Positions 15,662-18,006 of a stretch of 18,006 nucleotides of DNA are shown here, in pieces; positions within the stretch are counted from its first letter, which is position 1, and each line of letters starts with the position of its first letter. Source of the stretch: Calditrichota bacterium. GTDB taxonomy: Bacteria > Calditrichota > Calditrichia > Calditrichales > Calditrichaceae. The notes beneath the pieces are model-generated. The model saw only the letters and a list, made by a program, of their open reading frames with translations, was not told the origin of the DNA and ran no database searches. The translations under genes were made by a program, and so were the position numbers. Where the stretch lies: positions 1 to 18,006 of the forward strand of contig JAJRSN010000432.1 of the NCBI GenBank assembly GCA_024278715.1, given 5' to 3'.

Positions 15662-15921
15662 ACAAAAAATTTTTTGACTTTACAAAAGAAAAGCCGGTTT
15701 TATTTTCGATCGTTCGGAACTTGACAGATAAAAGTATTAGCGAATAATTATTGTCACAAATTACGCAGAAGATAACGGTTCTAATGAGAAATATTATTTT
15801 TGATGTTATTGAGACAAGTTGGAGTTTATAATCACAGATTAAGCGGGGGTTTTTCTTTTTAGCGCTAAACCAGAGAATTTATTTTCGTTTTAATTCCAAA
15901 GAAAGAGCCGGTTACAAAAGC

Positions 15922-15956
15922 AACTTCTCCTTTTGGGCGGCGCTTGCAGAGAAGTT
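15922..15956. repeat. Inverted repeat with GCGGCGC loop
   Basis: AACTTCTC (15922-15929) and GAGAAGTT (15949-15956) are perfect arms around a 19-nt loop containing GCGGCGC. The order of arms and the loop core resemble the larger hairpin at 16143-16182, suggesting a shared repeat family. Confidence 0.45.
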
Positions 15957-16142
15957 TTTCGAGAAGCATATCCGGAAAGATTTGCAGACTGAGCGCTAAG
16001 AAGAAGGGGCATCATTAGCCCGATAAAAAATCCCTTCAGGAATAGATCTTTCGAAAATCTAAAGTCAAAATGATCGCTCTTTCAATAAAAATGCTTACTT
16101 TAATTCGCCAGTTCTTGTGATTAAGCGCGGATATTTAACAAA

Positions 16143-16182
16143 CTCCTTCCCCCTTTCCGCGGCGCAGAAAAGGGGGAAGGAG
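16143..16182 (-). terminator. Strong 14-bp hairpin, likely terminator of the sugar dehydrogenase gene
   Basis: CTCCTTCCCCCTTT (16143-16156) and AAAGGGGGAAGGAG (16169-16182) are perfectly complementary around a 12-nt loop. On the minus strand it lies about 50 nt after the dehydrogenase stop and is followed by TTTGTT, a weak U-tract. The GC-rich core also fits a mobile palindromic repeat, so both readings are possible. Confidence 0.6.
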
Positions 16183-16229
16183 GTGTGTAGTCTACTTACG
16201 GGGTTTAAAAAAATCCTTGCAATTCGATT

Positions 16230-17867
16230 TCATTGCTTTTTACGTACTTCTTCTTTAATTCGTTGAATGTGTCCGCGACCCAAGCCTTTTACCTCGCAGC
16301 CCAGTTCAAAGTAGCGCTTAATCTTTTTATCGTTTAGAATACCGAAACAATCGATAATGGCTGCCGGGTGTCCGATGGCTTTAACAACTTCGTCCGGATC
16401 CAATTCCAGATAGGGTTTGTGCCGGACCGCAAATACAACGGCTTCGGCGTCGTTTAACGACTTTTTCAAATCTTTTTCCACACGAATCTCTTTTAGCTTT
16501 TCCTGATTGCGGAAAAAACGCGCTTTGCTGTGCCCCGGAGCCGGATAGGTGTCCTGCTTTTCAAATTCCCACCAGTGTTCCACATAGGGATCGTGCACGC
16601 GAATTTCGGCGCCCATTTCCGCCAGTTTACGGATGATGATTTCCGATCCGCTGTAACGGGTATCTCCAACGTCTTCGCGATAGGCGGCGCCAAGCACAAT
16701 TACCTCCGAGGCGGCGATGGGCTGACCCATGTTACGCAAAGCGTCGCGCGTTAATTGTGCGGCGTGCAAGCCGCGTGTGTCGTTAATATCGATCGCCATG
16801 GGAGTCACTTTAAAGATGTCGTCTTCAAAACCCAGAATATGCTTGTACGCCCAGAGCCCCAAACCGCCGTCTTTTGGAAGGCAATAACCGCCGATGCCAG
16901 GTCCGGGGAAGATGATATTGCTGTGAGTGGGGCGGACTTTAATAGCCTCGATTACTTTGATCAGATCGACTCCGTTCTGTTCGGCAAACAGACTCCATTC
17001 GTTTAAAAAAGCTAAAATCGTTGCCCGGTAACTGTTTTCCACAATTTTTGCCGTTTCGGATTCAATGGGTCGATCCATCACCGTCAACGGATATTCGTCG
17101 GTATTTAAAACCTCGTTCAAAAATTTAACCACCCGGTTCTTGGCTTCTTCATTGATTCCGCTGCAAACGCGCCAGAAATCTCTGATGCTTGCCACGTAAT
17201 TGCGCCCGGGCATCACGCGTTCGTAGCTGTGAGCCAGCAGAGGATCGGAGTTGATGCCGCGTTTTTTGAATATCTTTTTCATGATCGGGTAAGCCACCTG
17301 CTCCGTTGTGCCCGGAGGAACGGTTGTTTCGATCAGAACCAGGGCGTTCGGCTGGATATGTTCGGCGATGATTCCGATTGATTTTTCAAGCGCCGCCATG
17401 TCCGTGCGACCGGTGCGAACATCGCCTAAATTTTCCTTTATGTAATCGCACTGAACGTCAACCACCACAATATCGGCAAGAGAAAGAACATCGTAAGTAT
17501 AGGTAGCGATCAACGTCTTTTTTTCTTTGACGCAGCGCGCAATCATGGGCTCAACTTCCGGGTCTTCCGCTTTTACCGGCGAAACGCCGCGATTGATCAT
17601 CGGAATTTTCCAGAAGCTGCGTTCGCTCGGACGCTGCATTCCGATTACAAATTTGCTGGGTTTGCCGTCTTTATCCACAGTATCGGCGACAATGGCAGCC
17701 ATTACCGCGCCTACAAAACCGACGCCCATTACAACCACAATTTCTCTCCCTTTCGCCCGTTCTTCTGAAACGCGCTTTTTTAAACGGTCAAACTCAATGG
17801 CGTAATCTTCCGGTTTTGGTAGGGCAAATTTTTCGCCGTTGGGACTGATAGAAAATTGTTCGTTCAT
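16230..17867 (-). CDS. UDP-sugar 6-dehydrogenase (UDP-GlcNAc/ManNAc or UDP-Glc type), long form
   Basis: A 545-residue NAD-dependent dehydrogenase that would oxidise C6 of a UDP-hexose twice, giving a UDP-uronic acid for surface polysaccharides. Motifs: Rossmann GVGFVG (48-53), ETTVPPGTTEQ (180-190), ERVMPGRN (216-223), ENSYRATILAFLNEW (277-291), the catalytic Cys329 within GPGIGGYCLPKDGG (322-335) with Lys332 and Asp333, and LGAAYREDVGDTRYSG (392-407) in the C-terminal UDP-binding domain. ETTVPPGT and ERVMPG are closer to the UDP-HexNAc dehydrogenases (WecC, WbpA) than to UDP-Glc dehydrogenase (GSTVPVGT), but substrate is not certain. It exceeds the usual 420-440 residues through a 40-residue N-terminal extension, a long first-domain insert (about 63-120), and a C-terminal insert (about 431-465). 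AGGAGGA precedes the ATG by 5 bp. It seems to be a single gene, with a hairpin after its stop. Confidence 0.92.
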   Translation of the reverse strand: MNEQFSISPNGEKFALPKPEDYAIEFDRLKKRVSEERAKGREIVVVMGVGFVGAVMAAIVADTVDKDGKPSKFVIGMQRPSERSFWKIPMINRGVSPVKAEDPEVEPMIARCVKEKKTLIATYTYDVLSLADIVVVDVQCDYIKENLGDVRTGRTDMAALEKSIGIIAEHIQPNALVLIETTVPPGTTEQVAYPIMKKIFKKRGINSDPLLAHSYERVMPGRNYVASIRDFWRVCSGINEEAKNRVVKFLNEVLNTDEYPLTVMDRPIESETAKIVENSYRATILAFLNEWSLFAEQNGVDLIKVIEAIKVRPTHSNIIFPGPGIGGYCLPKDGGLGLWAYKHILGFEDDIFKVTPMAIDINDTRGLHAAQLTRDALRNMGQPIAASEVIVLGAAYREDVGDTRYSGSEIIIRKLAEMGAEIRVHDPYVEHWWEFEKQDTYPAPGHSKARFFRNQEKLKEIRVEKDLKKSLNDAEAVVFAVRHKPYLELDPDEVVKAIGHPAAIIDCFGILNDKKIKRYFELGCEVKGLGRGHIQRIKEEVRKKQ

Positions 17868-18006
17868 GTTTCCTCCTAAAAATGATAGAATCGCTCAGAC
17901 GAAATTCTTTGGGGCAACCTGCTTATGGGATTGCCGCTGTTCCTTAATTAATTCCAAATTACTAATTAAAAAATTAAGTTTAAAAAAATAATCATATTCA
18001 AACGCC
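17868..18006. other. Upstream leader of the sugar dehydrogenase gene
   Basis: On the minus strand this 139-bp AT-rich stretch must hold the promoter for the dehydrogenase. No convincing -35/-10 pair was found. A small hairpin (17913-17919 with 17929-17935, one G-U pair) lies about 50 nt before the start; it may be chance. Confidence 0.3.

Larger units (their letters stand above)
15662..16229. other. Gene-free interval with hairpins
   Basis: No credible gene was found in these 568 bp; the longest ATG frame with any context is 15 codons (15784-15831). It begins with the AT palindrome CAAAAAATTTTTTG (15663-15676), which may help end the lipoprotein transcript. TTTAGCGCTAAA is a 12-bp palindrome around 15858-15869, and AGCGCTAA recurs at 15992-15999. 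Two longer hairpins are listed separately. Confidence 0.6.

Noticed and set aside
1..18006. tRNA, rRNA, CRISPR arrays, transposases or integrases
   Set aside because: None was found by reading; no cloverleaf, no regularly spaced direct repeats and no DDE or integrase proteins. A profile scan could still reveal a small RNA.

Overview
The window (about 46% GC by eye) reads as chromosomal DNA of a Gram-negative bacterium, probably in the Fibrobacterota-Chlorobiota-Bacteroidota (FCB) superphylum or a neighbour such as Calditrichota. Supporting signs are a murG-murC-ftsQ-ftsA-ftsZ order with no murB or ddl, a MurC with EADEYD, a MurG with QEQN, two lipoproteins with Bacteroidota-like signal peptides, and a CpoB/YbgF-like periplasmic TPR protein. 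Promoters, where visible, look like ordinary sigma-70 sites (TTGACT-17-TATATT) rather than the Bacteroidota -33/-7 type. The phylum is inference; no marker here settles it.

Region 1 (1-7902, + strand) is a compact division and cell wall (dcw) cluster: partial murD, ftsW, murG, murC, ftsQ, ftsA, ftsZ. Genes overlap or lie at most 34 bp apart, so it is almost certainly one operon entered from upstream of the window. It supplies the last cytoplasmic steps of lipid II synthesis (MurC, MurD, MurG), the septal glycan polymerase (FtsW), and the divisome core (FtsQ, FtsA, FtsZ). A hairpin follows ftsZ.

Region 2 (7903-9321) holds a 71-residue MerR-type DNA-binding protein (+) and, convergent to it, a CpoB/YbgF-like lipoprotein (-) with a clear sigma-70 promoter. 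They share a bidirectional terminator.

Region 3 (9601-13838, - strand) is the accessory part. A 339-residue lysine-tailed protein of unknown function is followed by a RecQ-type helicase fused to a ComFC-like phosphoribosyltransferase, whose stop overlaps (ATGA) the start of a divergent DprA-like protein. The pairing brings together three activities otherwise known from DNA uptake (SF2 helicase, ComFC PRTase, DprA) and is the best candidate for an unusual DNA-handling or defence system. The helicase gene appears to be transcribed as a leaderless mRNA.

Region 4 (13839-18006) has a 650-bp intergenic region rich in short palindromes, a lipoprotein with degenerate TPR-like repeats plus a beta-rich C-terminal half (+), another 570-bp gene-free stretch with two related hairpins, and a long-form UDP-sugar 6-dehydrogenase (-), probably for surface polysaccharide precursors. 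No tRNA, rRNA, CRISPR array or transposase was seen.
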